A stretch of 64,000 bases of DNA from Trichobilharzia szidati (taxonomy: Eukaryota; Platyhelminthes; Trematoda; Strigeidida; Schistosomatidae), in contig OX235277.1 in assembly GCA_944472155.2 (NCBI GenBank), positions 7,946,804 to 8,010,803 on the forward strand. Direction: 5' to 3'. Positions within the stretch are counted from its first letter, which is position 1. The number at the start of each line of letters is the position of its first letter. The position numbers and the translations under genes are program-made. The notes below the pieces were generated by a model, which was given only the letters and a program-made list of their open reading frames with translations, was not told the DNA's origin and made no database searches. This document shows, piece by piece, positions 23,701 through 34,554 of this stretch.

Positions 23701-24387
23701 TGCAGGTTGGCTGGTTGAAGGGGCATTGGACTGGCGTTGTCTTTGTGCGGGAACGCATGTCTTCCGCTCGGCGGTCCCGAGAGCATAGCAAGACGTACTG
23801 GTCGATGGGGTTAGAAAGCGTTCGGCGTTTTCGAAGCGTTTAGCCACCTCGATGGCTTCTGAGATGGATTTTGCTGGCTGACGTAAAAGTTGGCACTTGA
23901 GATCATGCGATAGGACACCCTGTGCGAACCGGTTGCAAACAGCGTCGTCTCGGCTCGTGTTGGCTAGGGTAGGAAATGCGTGTGCTGCCAACTCGCGAAG
24001 TTGATGGAGGTAATTGACGGCTGTTTCGCCGGGCTCTTGACAGCGGCTAAGGAAAATTTGCATGTAGACTGAGGGACTGGAATTTTTGGCAAAACATTCG
24101 TCAAGAATATGCCAGTTGTAGCTCATGGGCTTGAGTGCGGAAAAGCCCCCAGTGATTGCACGGCGAAGGGCGGCGTCACTCATGGCTAGCATAAGCTGGG
24201 TGTGTTGTGCTTGTGCAGGAAGACCAGTTAGGGCAGATTCCATGCGTATTTTCCACATTTCGTAATCGCTATTTGTATCCAATATCGGAAGACCGCGCAT
24301 CGGTTGAATGTGTTCTGGGGCTGAAGTGGGTGGGTTCACTTGGTGGTTGGAATTGACTTCAGGAGGATCAGTAGAATCGGATTTCAT
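20701..24387 (-). CDS. Gypsy gag-pol polyprotein, unit 2 (same frameshift)
   Basis: Same product as 16315-20001, displaced by 4386 bp: Gag with the His-to-Arg knuckle, DTGA protease, YLDD reverse transcriptase, RNase H and DDE integrase. I see no amino-acid difference between the two copies. Both share the same loss of frame before the integrase C-terminus. A defect present in both units means that it predates the duplication. Confidence 0.92.
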   Translation of the reverse strand: MKSDSTDPPEVNSNHQVNPPTSAPEHIQPMRGLPILDTNSDYEMWKIRMESALTGLPAQAQHTQLMLAMSDAALRRAITGGFSALKPMSYNWHILDECFAKNSSPSVYMQIFLSRCQEPGETAVNYLHQLRELAAHAFPTLANTSRDDAVCNRFAQGVLSHDLKCQLLRQPAKSISEAIEVAKRFENAERFLTPSTSTSCYALGTAERKTCVPAQRQRQSNAPSTSQPANSSKDSGDRSKCYYCRRYGRRAWKCGHNKKPSGELHYNMSSFVKCSKSPLLLEGKLQDIDVTFLVDTGASSSVVRTELVRKLGVKPKPLPTQLQLITANGVPIKITDTAILPVTFQGFTCSQSFVICDAIRWDAILGVDFLTGQNAVIDLRRFRIRLGTHNLAFVHPVNHKEHAHACVLPQVTMVNLHDNPLLNPKERADTLALLQEYSDVFDDGHAMGRTNVVQHEIKTGDNLPIRVPPRCVPVHYQQQLDSMITDMLRKKVIKPSTSPWASPIVLVKKKDGSLRLCVDYRRLNAITQRDSFPLPRIDSTLDALGGAQWFSTLDLASGYWQVEIRPEHRPKTAFVVPTGLYEFETMPFGLSNAPATFQRLMQTVLAGLVPKQCLIYLDDIIVFGQSLEEHHANLRAVFQRLRKSNLKLKASKCKFLQKSVILLGHEITPQGVRTDSSKTQAVVNWPTPKSTADVRSFMGLASYYRRFVQNFASIAAPLHRLTEKGRKFVWTNECQIAFDTLKKCLTSPPVLSFPDTSADSGPFILDTDASAHAIGAVLSQATPDGQIRVIAYASRMLDKRETRYSTTRREMLALVYFLTYFRHYLLGRKFRVRTDHKALQWLQNFRDAEGQLARWQERLQEFDFTCEYRPGKRHGNADSLSRLTDCENTLNVLLGAAADTDWASLQAADTAIQPIYLRQQHGNDKPTSTELRDLPAASRCICDKWGLLRLIDDVLYIVEPNTTPRLLVPSVKVPELISQVHQQLGHAGQQKTEHAIRQRFWWPLIHHDITEFCRNCDICAQIKHPKPTPRAPLVPMLTEGPNHRVGVDIIGPLPTSRRGNRYILVMVDYFTKWCEAVPLQQQDAPTIGRAFVDNWVSRFGAPLYLHSDQGAAFESLLIAHICNAFGIRKTHTTPYHPQGNGLVERTNRTIKHLLRAFLHNAPENTWDDALPQCLLAYRSSVHSSTGFSPALLLFGRELRLPVEIRRPLLPYEKIDLIPYVRNLATTSI

Positions 24388-24406
24388 GTCGAAATTGAAT
24401 TTGGAG

Positions 24407-24420
24407 CACCTCCGACACCA
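24407..24420 (-). promoter_or_regulatory. Primer-binding site, unit 2
   Basis: Same TGG-starting site as 20021-20034, next to the rightmost (5') LTR. Confidence 0.75.
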
Positions 24421-24421
24421 A

Positions 24422-24666
24422 TGTAACACTCACGGACCACAGACACAGCCAAGGAAGGAAGAACACAAAGATGCGGAAGAAAAGGTCTTTATTACACCAC
24501 GCAAGATTTAAACTGACCGGGTACAGAGTTATTTATTATCATTTATAACAAGTCTCGACATTCGGTCTTCTTCTTCCTCCAACAGTGCCACGTCTACGTT
24601 TCTTCCTGAAAAATAGGAAAGAGGGAACTCGTTTAGTGATCTCATACAAGTTTTTATATCATTACA
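24422..24666 (-). repeat. Gypsy LTR, copy 3 (5' LTR of the array)
   Basis: Third 245-bp copy with TGTAA and TTACA ends. The promoter for leftward transcription of the array should lie here, but I see no diagnostic TATA element I would defend. Confidence 0.95.
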
Positions 24667-24670
24667 CTTC
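24667..24670. repeat. Target-site duplication of gypsy array, right copy (CTTC)
   Basis: Matches 15646-15649. On the minus strand the restored target site would read GGAAG directly before GTAAGT. Confidence 0.75.
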
Positions 24671-24890
24671 CACAATTAACGTAATCGTTTATAATTCCCG
24701 CGTGAAATTGACATCCAATCCAATATCCAATATCGTTTTTACGAGCTAGTATAAACCAATTTGATTTCTTTGTGCTCGTCTCTTGATTGTGAGGTAGAGG
24801 TTCCTGATCTTTGGTAAACGTCTGTGTAGCTCGTCCCGCCACTCGACTGTCGTAGCTTTGGTTGACCCCAACAGGTGTAGTGCTGGGGTT
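24667..24890 (-). other. Possible host exon interrupted at its splice donor by the gypsy array
   Basis: Minus-strand open frame of about 60-75 codons with non-repetitive, protein-like composition (SNWFILARKNDIGYWIGCQF, then HAGIINDYVNCG). It stops at the gypsy target site. Across the target, the sequence would be a GGAAG|GTAAGT donor. An acceptor-like CCCCAG lies near 24885. I do not recognise the product. It may be a chance frame. Confidence 0.3.
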
Positions 24891-25221
24891 AATTATATGG
24901 GGTTTGTAGTATGAAGTGTGTTAAGACTGTTACTACTGTGAATGGAGTTGATCCTTTTACCAGTTAGTACTTCGGTATCGTCGTCAATGGAAAAGGGATA
25001 ATAATCATAATAATACATACCGTATTTTTTTTTCAATTACAGTTTTGATTTGATGCTATATCTCATGAATCGTTCAGTTGAAAGCATATCTCGAAAATTA
25101 CCTATTGCCTTATTTGTACATTTCTTTTTAAATATTTCTCTCAAATTTACCAGTATTCAATCTATTTCTAGATTAACAAATCATATATATTCTATAAGTT
25201 CTAATTAGTGTACATTTGTTC

Positions 25222-25275
25222 ATGCCTGTAAAAATGGCTGGTTTCTGTTCCAGAAATAAAATTATTATTATTATA
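25222..25275 (+). repeat. CR1-like LINE 3' tail
   Basis: GCCTGTAAAAATGGCTGG followed by AAATAAAATTATTATTATTA. This is the same terminal signature as at 6671-6741, so it is the stump of a severely 5'-truncated LINE copy or a SINE using that tail. Confidence 0.6.
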
Positions 25276-25469
25276 AAACACTGAAAGCCGCATGAGAGAA
25301 GCGTACAGAACTATTACAATGAAATGAATGCACTGACCTGGTGGTAAAAACTTTTGAAACCAAGGAAATAACTAATTTTAACAGCAGCGGAAACAAAAAT
25401 GAGGTGAAACGGAACGATTGTGAATAATGCGCATCAACATAAGTTGTGAATAACTGTAGGATAAATGTA

Positions 25470-25600
25470 AAAACCAATGTGTAAACGAACGGCTACGGAA
25501 CTGCAATCCAACATGGCCGACTAACATGGACGAAGATGACCTTTGAGCGTCTCACTCCACCAATGACCTTGGACGTGACGGACAATTTCAGCCTCGAAAC
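25470..25600 (-). repeat. Dispersed repeat R-B
   Basis: About 130 bp including CCAATGTGTAAACGAACGGC and GCAATCCAACATGG, found inverted at 34555-34695. Nature unknown. Confidence 0.55.
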
Positions 25601-27567
25601 TCTATCATCCAGTAAATAATACCGTTTCACTATACACCTGGTAAACGAACTAATATGTAGTTACATACTTCCATAGTGCCCAAGATTTGCATGTATACCA
25701 ACTATGTATTCATTCCACTAAATAATAAATTGCAAGTCAAAGGTATGAAAACCTCCTTCTGACCGAAACCTAGTGACGTGACATTGTTCTTCACCGGTTC
25801 AAACGTCCTGTTCTTCTGATCATTGTGAACAGAAATAATGACCCAATGTTTATTGAAAATATCGTATGGACTTACACCATCTTCTGTGATCCGTACTCAT
25901 GATCATAAAATAATTATGATAGTATATTCTATTTTTTCATGTCTGTTTTGGTTCAATGTAGAAATCTAGCAACCTAGTAAAGATGAGCCTGTTAGGGACG
26001 ATTAATCAGTATCAGCATGTCGATAAACACATGTACTTGGTGCGTCAGATATGTGAGATTTCAGTAAATTCCGCGTGTCAATAAACCTGGGTGTCTAAGA
26101 AATAATGAAAATATGCCGATAGTTGCATTTTAAATCTCATAGAGTCATTCGATGGTAACATTCAGCTGAGCAATGCTTTATTTGTCAATTTTCATGGATT
26201 AGTTAGCCATTATTCTGGTTTCTAACCACGTATAAACTAAAACGTTCACCCGTTGTTGATTACTGTTGATTAATGAAGATTGTTTACATACCTAACTGCA
26301 CAGTAACTTCTTTGGTGAGCCGCTGCTGTCGGTAATCGAACTAAAGTTTTACAAGCCATTTTTATACTTTTGCGAACAGCTTACCGTATCCATATTATAT
26401 ATGTTTATTATATGTTTTTATTGTATGTCTACATAGACCGATTTTATATGTACTTCGCAAACATTTGTCAATTTACTGTTGAACATTACCTTGACACAGT
26501 TTTGAAATTTGACTACTTCTATAATACATGATTACACTCTTCACAAGCGCCTTTTAGTTTTACGTTGTGGGCGTCGAGTAGCCACAACGTCTACGCACGT
26601 TGATAAACGTGAAGAAATGCTGGGAAATACGTGTACGCTAATTTAGTCAAATAGAGCACGCAACAAGTCCATACGATGTTTTCAATAAACAGTGGGGCAG
26701 TATTTCTGTTCACAGTAATCAGAAGAAGGAACATTTCCCACGGTCACATCAGCGGAAAATAGTTGCTGTAAAGCGCTACCTTGTGGTCACTCAAATAGAT
26801 TATTGATAGCGCCAAAAACCACATATATTTATAAATTTCAAGTCTATTGGTGTTGCGAACTTATTGAGTCAGTTAAAGTGCCCAGACAGGAGAAATACCT
26901 ACAGATTACTTCAAGTATTTTTGTCATATCAAAACATCAAAACAATAGTTTTCCGAATTTGTTCCCATGTAAGCCACAGCTTCAGAAAAATTACTTGGAT
27001 TTTATTAAACATCAAACTGTATAGTCGAACGGCACATGAACTAAGATGAAATTGTCTGAAGATCAATTTCTGGTAAATATTTGTTACAATACGCGAACAT
27101 TCGTATAAATATACACTTGCATTGTTCTTTGTATTCAGAATATGATAATTTCAGGTGATATGATTATGTATGGTGACAGTAAAGCTATAGTCATACAAGA
27201 TGTTATGAAATGATATTTAAGAATGTTTATCGCCAAGATGATCAGTTAATTTGGTATCATGTTTATTTACACTATGAAAAATTTGATAACGGATGTTCTT
27301 CATCTGTTCTGTTTCACTGGAGCCTGCGTGATAGGTGATAGCTCTTTTCCTTTCCTGTCATATGTCGTACCCGATACGTTTGAAATACTTGAGGATTGAG
27401 AGGTCAGCTTTCATTCGTGTGAGCGAAAGCTGTTCACTAAACTGGAAGAACTGAAACTGTCTCCATATTATAGACAAGGAATGGTACTTCACCTGTAGTT
27501 TGGAGTATGAAATCAGCAGTTTTATTCGCTTCATAATCCCTGGTCTTCCAAACCTTCGGTATTATAT
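25601..27567. other. Intergenic, no gene seen
   Basis: AT-rich DNA with only short frames and no recognised repeats. A secreted-looking 68-codon minus-strand frame at 25271-25477 (MVFTFILQLFTTYVDA start) was seen but has no support as a gene. Confidence 0.5.
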
Positions 27568-27767
27568 GTGCGTCGGTGGCACAGCGGTTAGAACGCCTGC
27601 CGACCATGCACATGGTCCGGGGTTCGATCTCAGGCCGACGCACACCAGATATTAATAGTCGGCCTGCTAGACTTGGGCTACCGATATCGCATGTTGAAAA
27701 GTCCATACTTATACCAAAATATTGTGTGGAATCAAGCCATAATAAGATAAATAAGTAATAAATAAAT
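27568..27767 (+). mobile_element. SINE1, tRNA-like, full-length copy
   Basis: The 76-nt head folds like a tRNA: a 7-bp acceptor stem GTGCGTC/GACGCAC, an A box in TGGCACAGCGGTTAG and a B box in GGTTCGATC. A 120-nt unrelated body follows, holding GGCTACCGATATCGCATG, AAGTCCATACTTATACC and TGTGGAATCAAGCC, with an AATAAATA-rich end. Homologous to 36320-36505 and to the fragment in E3. Transcription would be by RNA polymerase III from the internal promoter. Confidence 0.8.
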
Positions 27768-28262
27768 ATAAGGCTCAGGGCCAAAAGAAGATTGGAAAGC
27801 TTTTCTTACAACTCGGCAAAACAAGAGTGTAGGTAACAATGGTCAAATCTTGAATCGGCAGCAGTAAGTTGTATTACACTAAAATATTTAGACGAAGGCA
27901 AATCCTTCTAAGTTGGCATACGAAAACACGGGTGTTGATTTCTCACACCGATTAGTGTTCCACGAATAATATTTGCGACATTAGTTACCCACCATCACAA
28001 ACCACTATTCAGAGGAAGGCGCAATCATTCAAAACAACGTGTTCCTCTCCCAATGGAATACAGTATCTTCCCTTATGAACAGGCGGTTAGGACACACCAT
28101 TGAGGATTTTACCAGGTTCCTATTCGGTGGCAACTTCTTTGGAGGGTGGAAGTTACACTCGCAAGCATAAGACTAATCCGACTTCTAATACAGAAATATG
28201 TCGATTTATGAATATTGTTTTATTCCTATCAGCGTGAAGAAGGATAACGAAGGATAGTGAAG
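27768..28262. other. No gene seen
   Basis: Unremarkable intergenic sequence. Confidence 0.45.
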
Positions 28263-28345
28263 GATGGCAATAATAATAATTTATATTTCGCATAAAAACG
28301 GGTGTTTACAGGAAATGCATGCCATTTTTACGGGCACGATCAGTA
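28263..28345 (-). repeat. CR1-like LINE 3' tail
   Basis: On the minus strand: GTAAAAATGGCATGC, then ACACCCGTTTTTATGCG, then TTATTATTATT. Same tail class as E2. The R-A-like block 0.9 kb upstream (29155-29250, same strand) matches the spacing in E2, so 28263-29250 may be one short truncated copy. Confidence 0.6.
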
Positions 28346-29154
28346 ATGTTATAAATTACAATCCTGAAGTATCATAAATTAATACTTTTTCAAAAGTTTC
28401 AATTGTTCAATTATTGTACAAGCAATCAGAACAGGGTCTTATAAATGTTAAATCGTAAACCGTTTACCAAGGTCGCCATCAATGTTGAGCGACAACCCAA
28501 ATTTCATTCCATTTCATGCAGATAGTTGTGGTCAACCAGTGAACAGCGTATATTTTGGTAAGTGCTATGCCGCCACGTGATTGAACGTCATGGGAAATTG
28601 AAAAATGACACAAAATACAATTATAGATAATACACCATTGGAAGTACATTTACAAGACACACACAAGAACGAGCTGGAGACTCCTTGGAATGATAATACA
28701 CATTTGAAATGTTTAACGCTAACCATATTGGTTTAGGCATGAAAATATGATGTTTTCGATGAAGATGTGGCTTTGTACAAACATTGGTGCTGTTGTGTTT
28801 TTCATCGAGGCAAGTTTCAGCTTTAGTTAAGGCATAAGTAGTCAAGAAAAGTACAGTATGATGGTGCGTAAATCAAAACATTATCGTGAGACAGATAAGT
28901 GATATTTCAACGAGAAGTGAATTCAAATATCTTGAAGATTAGAATCCGTGGAACAAGCTGACGTGTAAAATATCTCATGGATTTCCGTGTAACCCAAAGG
29001 GTGGCACCTCGACAAGAAGCTGAGCAGGCTCGTAGATCTTAGGAGCGAAAGCATATTTTCCATAATTTAGATCTGAAAAAGCCTTATTGTATTTTTCAGG
29101 GATGTTGATTAACGATTATCACTTTAGCTCTCAAAAAATGCATGTTGCTGTCCT

Positions 29155-29250
29155 ACAGACCGGAGCGATTCACATTTGCAGCCACTACCTGCTAATCAGC
29201 ATGAGCCAACCTCCCTCGATTTTTGCTGTTGGGCCTTGAGAAATTTTCGC
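29155..29250 (-). repeat. Dispersed repeat R-A, diverged copy
   Basis: Minus-strand GAGGGAGGTTGGCTC, GAATCGCTCCGGTCTG and GGACAGCAACATGC align with the 5760-5870 copy. Confidence 0.45.
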
Positions 29251-29582
29251 TATAACCGAAGCTGCAGCATTGCATTGCTTTGAAACCGTCTCAATCATAC
29301 GGAATGCCGCACACTAACAGCTTTCATGACAAATGCTCCCCATTGGGACACCAGATACATCGATAACTGAGAACATTCTTAGCAGTATCACGTTTGTACA
29401 TGCATGTATGTATATCAGTATTTGTCACAAAACGACTAGGAAATTAAGTTTTCTTTAAAAATTTATAAGGCATATTAGCAGCTAGTAATACAGCGACAAA
29501 GTTATAGTTTATGCAGCAGAGGGAAATGGGTGGTGGAAAATTAGTGACAAAGTTATTTGATAATAATAACAATATATCCTCA

Positions 29583-31020
29583 TTTTTGTACCTGAGGGAC
29601 GCCAGTTTACAGGTATCATCAATTCGATAAGTTATACATAAGATAAGTAAGTATAGTTAGTAATGATAATATAATAAGGTACATATTTATTCCTACCTAT
29701 GTAAATAAATGAATAAATAAATTTATTCTCATAGTACAGTACATGAACCATATAATTCAGTCACAATTTACAGGCAGTAGCAAGATATGCCTTACATGTT
29801 CGCTGGAGGTTATACATACACTTGATAAATGTTAATCCCAGTAGTATAAAACTGCCTTTTCACTAATATACAATCATTTCTGTGCACAGTTGGAAAAATC
29901 TGCTAGATTGTCAGTGAGTGCAACACATCAGGAAATACAGAAGTATTGTCTTCGCATTAACAAAAAACCAGGTCTTTGGTGGATGGATTATAAGTGCCTG
30001 GGAAAAAAATAAAGCTTGAAGTCAATTTTCATACATAACTTCGTTGTGTGCAGAATCCTTGAATTATAGTTCATCGATGTGTTATTTTGAAATCAGTGAT
30101 ACGTTTATCTCATTTGATCTGCAATGTCATTGTTGGGAGTAAATACATGAGCTTCAGACGCATTAATTAATGGATTTCTACTGCTTGTGGGTATTTTCTT
30201 AGCGTGAGGAAGGTTTATGTATTTCAGCTGTTCCGACAGGAGTTGAGAATATTAACTGCTCAGCAACATTATGGATATAAGTTCATCACATTATCTAAGG
30301 AAAGGTGGGTTGCAGTTGGTGAGGGATATATGGTGCCCAACGAGCGTACATCTGTCCATGTGATGTTGTGGTGAGTTGTACCTTTCTCATGTTGTCGGTT
30401 TATGTCCATTTTATTCCACTTATTGTGTTGGGTAGTAGTTTTACAAACGAGATTTCTTGTCTGTTTGAGGATACGTATCTTAACCGTTAATGTTTTATCT
30501 AGAATTATAAATATAGGCAAAAAACAACAGGTGTAGTATTTAAGCTTATACATTAAATGGACCTATAATTTCGGAGGCTCTCAGATAGGAACTAGAACTA
30601 CTATCGTTTGCAAACTCTTGTAGTTTGTCATTAAGCACCTTTTTGAAGGAGGCCAATGTGCTTGCTTGACGCATATCCATTGGACGCACCAGTTGTACAG
30701 GCATGGATAAGTATTACTTAAATTACATCAATTTCATTTATGTTTAAATTACATGGTTGCTGTCTTATTGTCTTTAGTTTGTGGGAAAAATCTGATAAGT
30801 GGTCATCCAACAGACCACATCAAGAAATATCGAGACATTGAATTTGCGTTAGCAAAAAACCAAATATGTTGCATGGATTACAGAGGCATACAAAAAAAAT
30901 AAAGCTTGAAGTCATTTCCCTCATATAACAATGAAATATATCTTATAATAATATATTCTTACTTTATGTACGTGAAGGGCACCAGTTCACAGTCATCATC
31001 AGTGTGATAAGCAATATATC
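29583..31020. repeat. Two diverged repeats in mirrored order (A: 29889-30045, 30780-30930; B: 29583-29640, 30958-31020)
   Basis: Block A shares GGAAAAATCTG, AGCAAAAAACCA and AAATAAAGCTTGAAGTCA. Block B shares GCCAGTTTACAG / ACCAGTTCACAG and a GATAAG end. Both pairs are direct repeats, but the block order is B-A ... A-B. No coding capacity and unknown origin. The segment between is AT-rich without a gene. Confidence 0.5.
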
Positions 31021-31639
31021 TATGGGGTTAGCATATTTGCAATTTTTCACTAACACAGGACATATATACAAGGAAAGGTAATGGAATTATGTCAGTAAGC
31101 ACGCTTTGCATAAATTAAAACAGTTTATATGGCATAATCCTAGGCACCATTATTACTTGAATTTGTCGAAAACGAGCGTAACAACTGAAGGTTGCTTTAC
31201 ATGCAGTCGATATGGTGGGATATTCACAAAAGTATTAAAGTGGTTTGTAAGACGTTAGTTAGTTTACCGACAACAATGTTTTCAGCAATATCATCTACAA
31301 GAGGCTCATCACAGCAGTTAGTATCCAGTTAAACTTGTAGAGAAGTATTATTAATTCAGCAACCGGTGAATTTAGGATTCTTTTCGGTCTGGAACCAGGA
31401 TGACTGCGAACAAATCCATACGAAATGTCGAATGAAGCATGCAGGAGCAGAATATTACCATCAAATGAGTCAGTGGGATTTGAAATGCAGCTCTCAGCAT
31501 ATTTTCCAAATTTCATAGATAGCTAGGCTTATTGGCCCTGTATGGGTGGTGATTTGGATTTGTTATCATGATCAACATGTGGATGAATATCCAGATATGT
31601 ACTACAACTTGTTTGCTATTAGCATTAAGGCAATTCTCT
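31021..31639. other. No gene seen
   Basis: Intergenic AT-rich sequence between the repeat blocks and relic E4. Confidence 0.45.
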
Positions 31640-33310
31640 CTAGGCTCCACTTGAACCTATCGGGGTTTTGACTGCATCTAATTTCACATGGTGGCCGGTT
31701 CCAAAGAATGCACCGTTTAATTGTGAAGGAGATTGCCCCAATGGTTTTTCTGTTGGTAGCCACCTTGACAAGGTAGTTGTGGTTTCACAGCTGATATGAT
31801 ACAGTATTTGCCGACGTAATGGATGAGTTACTCTAACAATGTTTCCTAATGACTTTGAATAGTAGAAATAAGTTGCACTTCGCTCCCCTTAACCACAGAG
31901 GTTCTAAATTCAGACGCATACACCTGTCAACATATTCCATTGGTTGATCAAACCCTATTATACGTTTCGTGAGGAACCTCTGAACACTTTCGATTTTTTT
32001 TCGGTCTGCAGACCTTAGGTTACTATACAGGAGAGCACAATATTCCAGTTTGGGGGGGATACACGTTCTATATATAGCTAATCTTGCTTCTTGGGTGTAG
32101 AAGTTACGCAGCACAAAGCCAATAAGTCGTCTACAGTGAGATGCAACCTTATTTGCATGATTGCAACAGGTTAAATCTGAGTATGCTATCCCGAGATCTG
32201 TGACTGTGTTTAGTTTCGAGAGGAGCTTGCCGTACATATATAGGCACATTCTCGGTTTCCAGCGTCCAGGGTGGGCTATACCGCACTTGTCTGGGTTGAA
32301 AGTCAGTTGCCACTTTTTGCTCCAATCGCCTAGATTGTTTAAGTCATGTTGGAACTTGCTTTCGACGCTCATATCATCGTACCCGTCATCATATACTATT
32401 TTGAGGTCATCTGCAAAAAGGTATGGTTTCCATACTTGATCACAGAGACTATGACATTTATAAATAGGAGGAATAGAATAAGGCCAAGAACGCTACCCTG
32501 TATTACACCACTAGTTATCGGCTTTGATGAAGACAGCTGGTGGTTGATTTTGACTAATTGCTCTCTTTCTGTGAGAAAAGAATTTATCCATTTGAGAAGT
32601 TTTCCAGTTATTCCGTAGGATTGGAGTTCTGTTAGGAGTCTGATATGTGGGACTTCATCGAAGGCCTTGCTAACGTCGAGAAATAACGTTGTTATCGAAT
32701 GCCCATTATCAATGCATTGTGTAATGTAGTCAAAATAATCTAAGTGGCAAGTAGTGCCCGACCTTTTACTTGAGAAAACCTTATTGGGATGGGGATAGTA
32801 GGTCATATGTGAGCAAGTACTGAATGATTTGAGTCTTTACTATCTTTTCCATTACACGTGAAACTACAGACGTGATGCTGATGGGGCGGTAGTTGTGGAT
32901 ATCAGCTATAGGCCCGCATTTATGGATAGGTACAATATAAGACTTCTTCCAGCAGGTAGGGCGTGTCCCATTAATTAGTGGAATCGAGTATAACTTGAGT
33001 GGGAGTAAATTCGCGTCATTAGCACCTTTTCTCAGCAGAATGGAAGATATACCATCCGGACCATGAGTATTACTAAGCTTAAGATTTGCGAAAGTTTTGT
33101 CGATCTCTTGTGTGGTGAAAAGTATGTCACTTAGATATTCGTCTGTTTTGCGTGGGAAATCCACGACCTCATCGTTCTCTAAGATGTATAACCTGGCGAA
33201 ATGCTTGCTAAACAGTTCACATGTCACCTCAGGATTTTCGTAAGCAATCCCGTCTAAGTATAATATTTTAGGATAAGCTGTTTTGGAGTTCGTCAACCTT
33301 GATATAACAG
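31640..33310 (-). pseudogene. CR1-like LINE E4: reverse transcriptase relic, several frameshifts
   Basis: Minus-strand frames 33296-32781, 32806-32396 and 32372-31833, then decayed sequence to about 31640, encode most of the RT: NYRPISITSVVSRVMEKIV, LFLDVSKAFDEVPH, GVIQGSVLGLILF, a broken ADD region, then KPRMCLYMYGKLLSKLNTVT and ESVQRFLTKRIIGFDQ. It is closer to E2 than to E1 or E3. The copy lacks the endonuclease and starts near 33310, where BEL/Pao integrase sequence begins, so it looks like a 5'-truncated insertion in that older element. Confidence 0.82.
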
Positions 33311-34420
33311 TACTTGCCTCTACTCATCAAGGCGTTATGTGTTGTTTCTTGTTTGAATTTCTCTAAGCACCTGTCTAATTCTCATTTTGTCCCAACGAAA
33401 ACGGCTCCACTGCCATTGAATATTTCCTTTGGATGTCCTCTCCCATCAATAAACCTCCTAAGCACCCTTATAAAGGAGTCAATGAATAGGTTTTGTGCTT
33501 CCTCTAGATGTAGAGCTTGTAATTTCATATGCGTGAAAATATAACCACAGTGCTCCTCAGATGTCCTACTTATTGACAGTGCTATCGGCCCGAAATAGAC
33601 AACACCTACTGAAGAGAAAGGATGGCTCTCCGTTTCTGTTCTGGAAGTTGGGATGGGTGCCACCAGCTGGCACTGTGACTTCGTAGTTCTCCTCCTTCAG
33701 AGAATGCAATTCCCAATGACTCTTCTCTCTACTACACCTAAGCGTGATATCAAGAACCTTTCTATAATAGTTGCCAGCAGTTGTGTAGAGCCTACATGCC
33801 CTTCTGTATTGTGACAGTGTCTTGGAATTAATTCTGTGATATGTTGCTTCGAAGGCAGTATTACTGCGTGTTTCCTTTCATTTGGAATTAGGGGCCCTCG
33901 TGTTACGCATTAAGAAATTCATCCATGTAGAGCATTTCATGAGATGCAAAGCTTCCTTTTGAGAACAAAAGTCACCAATGGGAAACCTTTATAAGGTTGT
34001 GGACTGTTTTGATTCGGTTGGCCACGAGTGTGCTAGATCGATTATTTGTACTACCAATGTTATACTAGACAACTTTCGAGTCAGTCTAATTTGTTATTTG
34101 TGGAAAACTAACTTGCACTTCTGAGAGGAGCACAAAATCACCGGGTTAACAGGGTGCTTTGCAAACTTCATTCCCTTCACTGATAATGTAAGTTCTGATG
34201 ATATGGACTCTACTACTTGTACAGAGTTGCTGACTCATCTTGTCAGTCTAAAACCTCCATTCCACTGAATGGAAATCATCTGTCTAGCTGAGGAAATGGC
34301 CTGTTTAAGATTATTAGTTTGTATCAAGTAGTCACCCACACAGAGACACTTTTCAGTAAGTCTGCGAACTATACCCTATTCCTTGCTACCAAAGGTCTCA
34401 ACATCCACCCCTGAGTCATG
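33311..34420 (-). pseudogene. BEL/Pao LTR retrotransposon pol relic (RT palm and integrase)
   Basis: On the minus strand, from 34420, a degenerate RT segment shows GDYLIQTN, then an AI...RQM spacing and GGFRLTR followed by a stop and VSNS. These match the palm region around the YVDD box of BEL/Pao enzymes, with the box decayed. From about 33900 the integrase follows: AVILPSKQHITELI, the paired HCHNTEGHVG of its zinc finger, then HPFSSVGVVYFGP, FTHMKLQALHLE and RRFIDGRGHPKEI with GSGAVFVGTK, where the usual DNG is lost. Multiple stops are present. The order RT then integrase on one strand fits pol. No LTRs were found. Confidence 0.72.
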
Positions 34421-34554
34421 ATTACCATACAAAGGATGTACAGCTAATTATGACTTATGGACCTTTCGGGTTATATTCCAATCTTTTAAGAACAGCAGAC
34501 GAAATACCACAGTCTTGTCTTCAAATATTCACCCGCAGAAACATTCTTCCAATA

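Larger units (their letters stand above)
15650..24666 (-). mobile_element. Tandem Ty3/gypsy retrotransposon: LTR-internal-LTR-internal-LTR
   Basis: Two internal regions of 4141 bp separated and flanked by three LTRs of 245 bp, giving a repeat period of exactly 4386 bp. The elements are transcribed leftwards. The LTRs start TGTAA and end TTACA. A primer-binding site and a polypurine tract sit where expected. As far as I can compare by eye the two units are identical, including one inactivating frameshift. The outer CTTC duplication brackets the block. An LTR-LTR recombination product is the simplest biological reading. An assembly duplication is the main alternative. Confidence 0.93.

Noticed and set aside
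25271..25477. Small secreted protein with signal-like N-terminus on the minus strand
   Set aside because: The hydrophobic start is AT-rich composition. No homology, splice support or conserved neighbours, so kept only as a remark.
27568..27643. Functional tRNA gene
   Set aside because: The acceptor stem and boxes look tRNA-like, but the arms do not all fold well, a conserved 120-nt body follows, and the same unit recurs at 36320 and truncated in E3, so it is a SINE head.
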